Below, piece by piece: positions 5,834-6,043 of a stretch of 6,043 nucleotides of DNA. Every line of letters begins with the position of its first letter. The stretch's first letter is position 1. Source of the stretch: Planctomycetota bacterium (GTDB taxonomy: Bacteria > Planctomycetota > Planctomycetia > Pirellulales > UBA1268); assembly GCA_003669255.1 (NCBI GenBank), contig QWPO01000106.1, forward strand, positions 1 to 6,043, read 5' to 3'. The translations under genes and the position numbers were made by a program. The notes below the pieces were generated by a model. That model had not been told where the DNA came from and did no database searches. It was given only the letters and a program-made list of their open reading frames with translations.

Positions 5834-6043
5834 ATGCGTCGAGGTTTCACGCTTGTCGAGCTTTTGGTCGTGATCGCGATCATCGCGACGCTCATCGGCC
5901 TCTTACTTCCCGCCGTGCAGAGTGCACGGGAGACGGCCCGCCGGACAGGCTGCCAAAACAATCTCAAGCAAATCGGGCTTGCGCTCCACGTCTACCACGA
6001 CGGCAAGAAACAACTGCCGAGCGGATTCCTCCGCAGCAGCGAC
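5834..6043 (+). CDS. DUF1559-type pseudopilin-like protein, N-terminal part
   Basis: The first 70 codons are in the window and the gene continues beyond it. The protein begins MRRGFTLVELLVV, a type IV prepilin/type II secretion pseudopilin leader. Cleavage by prepilin peptidase would be expected after G4, leaving F as residue 1 and the conserved glutamate (E9) at mature position 5. A hydrophobic helix runs to about residue 28. Then come the features of the large planctomycete DUF1559 family: the SARETARR region, CQNNLKQIGLALH and a downstream PSGF. Family members usually end with an H-X9-DG motif, which is out of view here. The gene starts 5 bases after the PEP-CTERM stop and uses a ribosome site inside that gene, so an operon is likely. 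Members of this family occur in many copies per planctomycete genome and their function is largely unknown. A structural envelope role is inference. Confidence 0.92.
   Translation, partial: MRRGFTLVELLVVIAIIATLIGLLLPAVQSARETARRTGCQNNLKQIGLALHVYHDGKKQLPSGFLRSSD

Overview
The window comes from a GC-rich bacterium, most probably a planctomycete of the Pirellulales or a relative. The main evidence is the right-hand pair of genes. One is a large secreted protein with autotransporter-type beta-strand repeats, a duplicated dockerin-like calcium motif and a PEP-CTERM sorting tail. The other is a DUF1559-type pseudopilin-like protein with a GFTLVE leader. This combination is typical of planctomycete genomes. 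No taxon can be fixed from the sequence alone.

Left part (1-2413): the last 28 codons of an unrecognised gene end at 87. After a 114-base gap containing a 13-base palindrome comes a dicarboxylate/amino acid:cation symporter of the SDF/DAACS family (202-1608). A GntR-family regulator of the FCD type follows on the same strand (1667-2413). A 9-bp hairpin followed by a T-rich run lies between these two, right after the transporter stop. The simplest reading is a transport gene and its local, ligand-sensing repressor or activator, with the hairpin lowering or ending read-through.

Middle (2414-2996): about 580 bases without a convincing gene. It starts with a hairpin over the regulator's stop codon. 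It holds two weak overlapping ORFs on opposite strands that resemble nothing recognised. It ends in an AT-rich promoter candidate and a leader with a strong ribosome binding site.

Right part (2997-6043): a 943-residue secreted, repeat-built surface protein, followed 5 bases later by the DUF1559 gene, which runs off the window. The ribosome binding site of the second gene overlaps the end of the first, so the two are probably cotranscribed and translationally coupled. Both products would be exported: one kept at the envelope by an exosortase-type system, the other processed by a prepilin peptidase.

No clearly new system was found. The points most worth checking are a dockerin-like calcium loop inserted in the transporter's first external loop, the changed NMDGT motif of that transporter, the palindrome upstream of it, and the architecture and operon of the PEP-CTERM protein.
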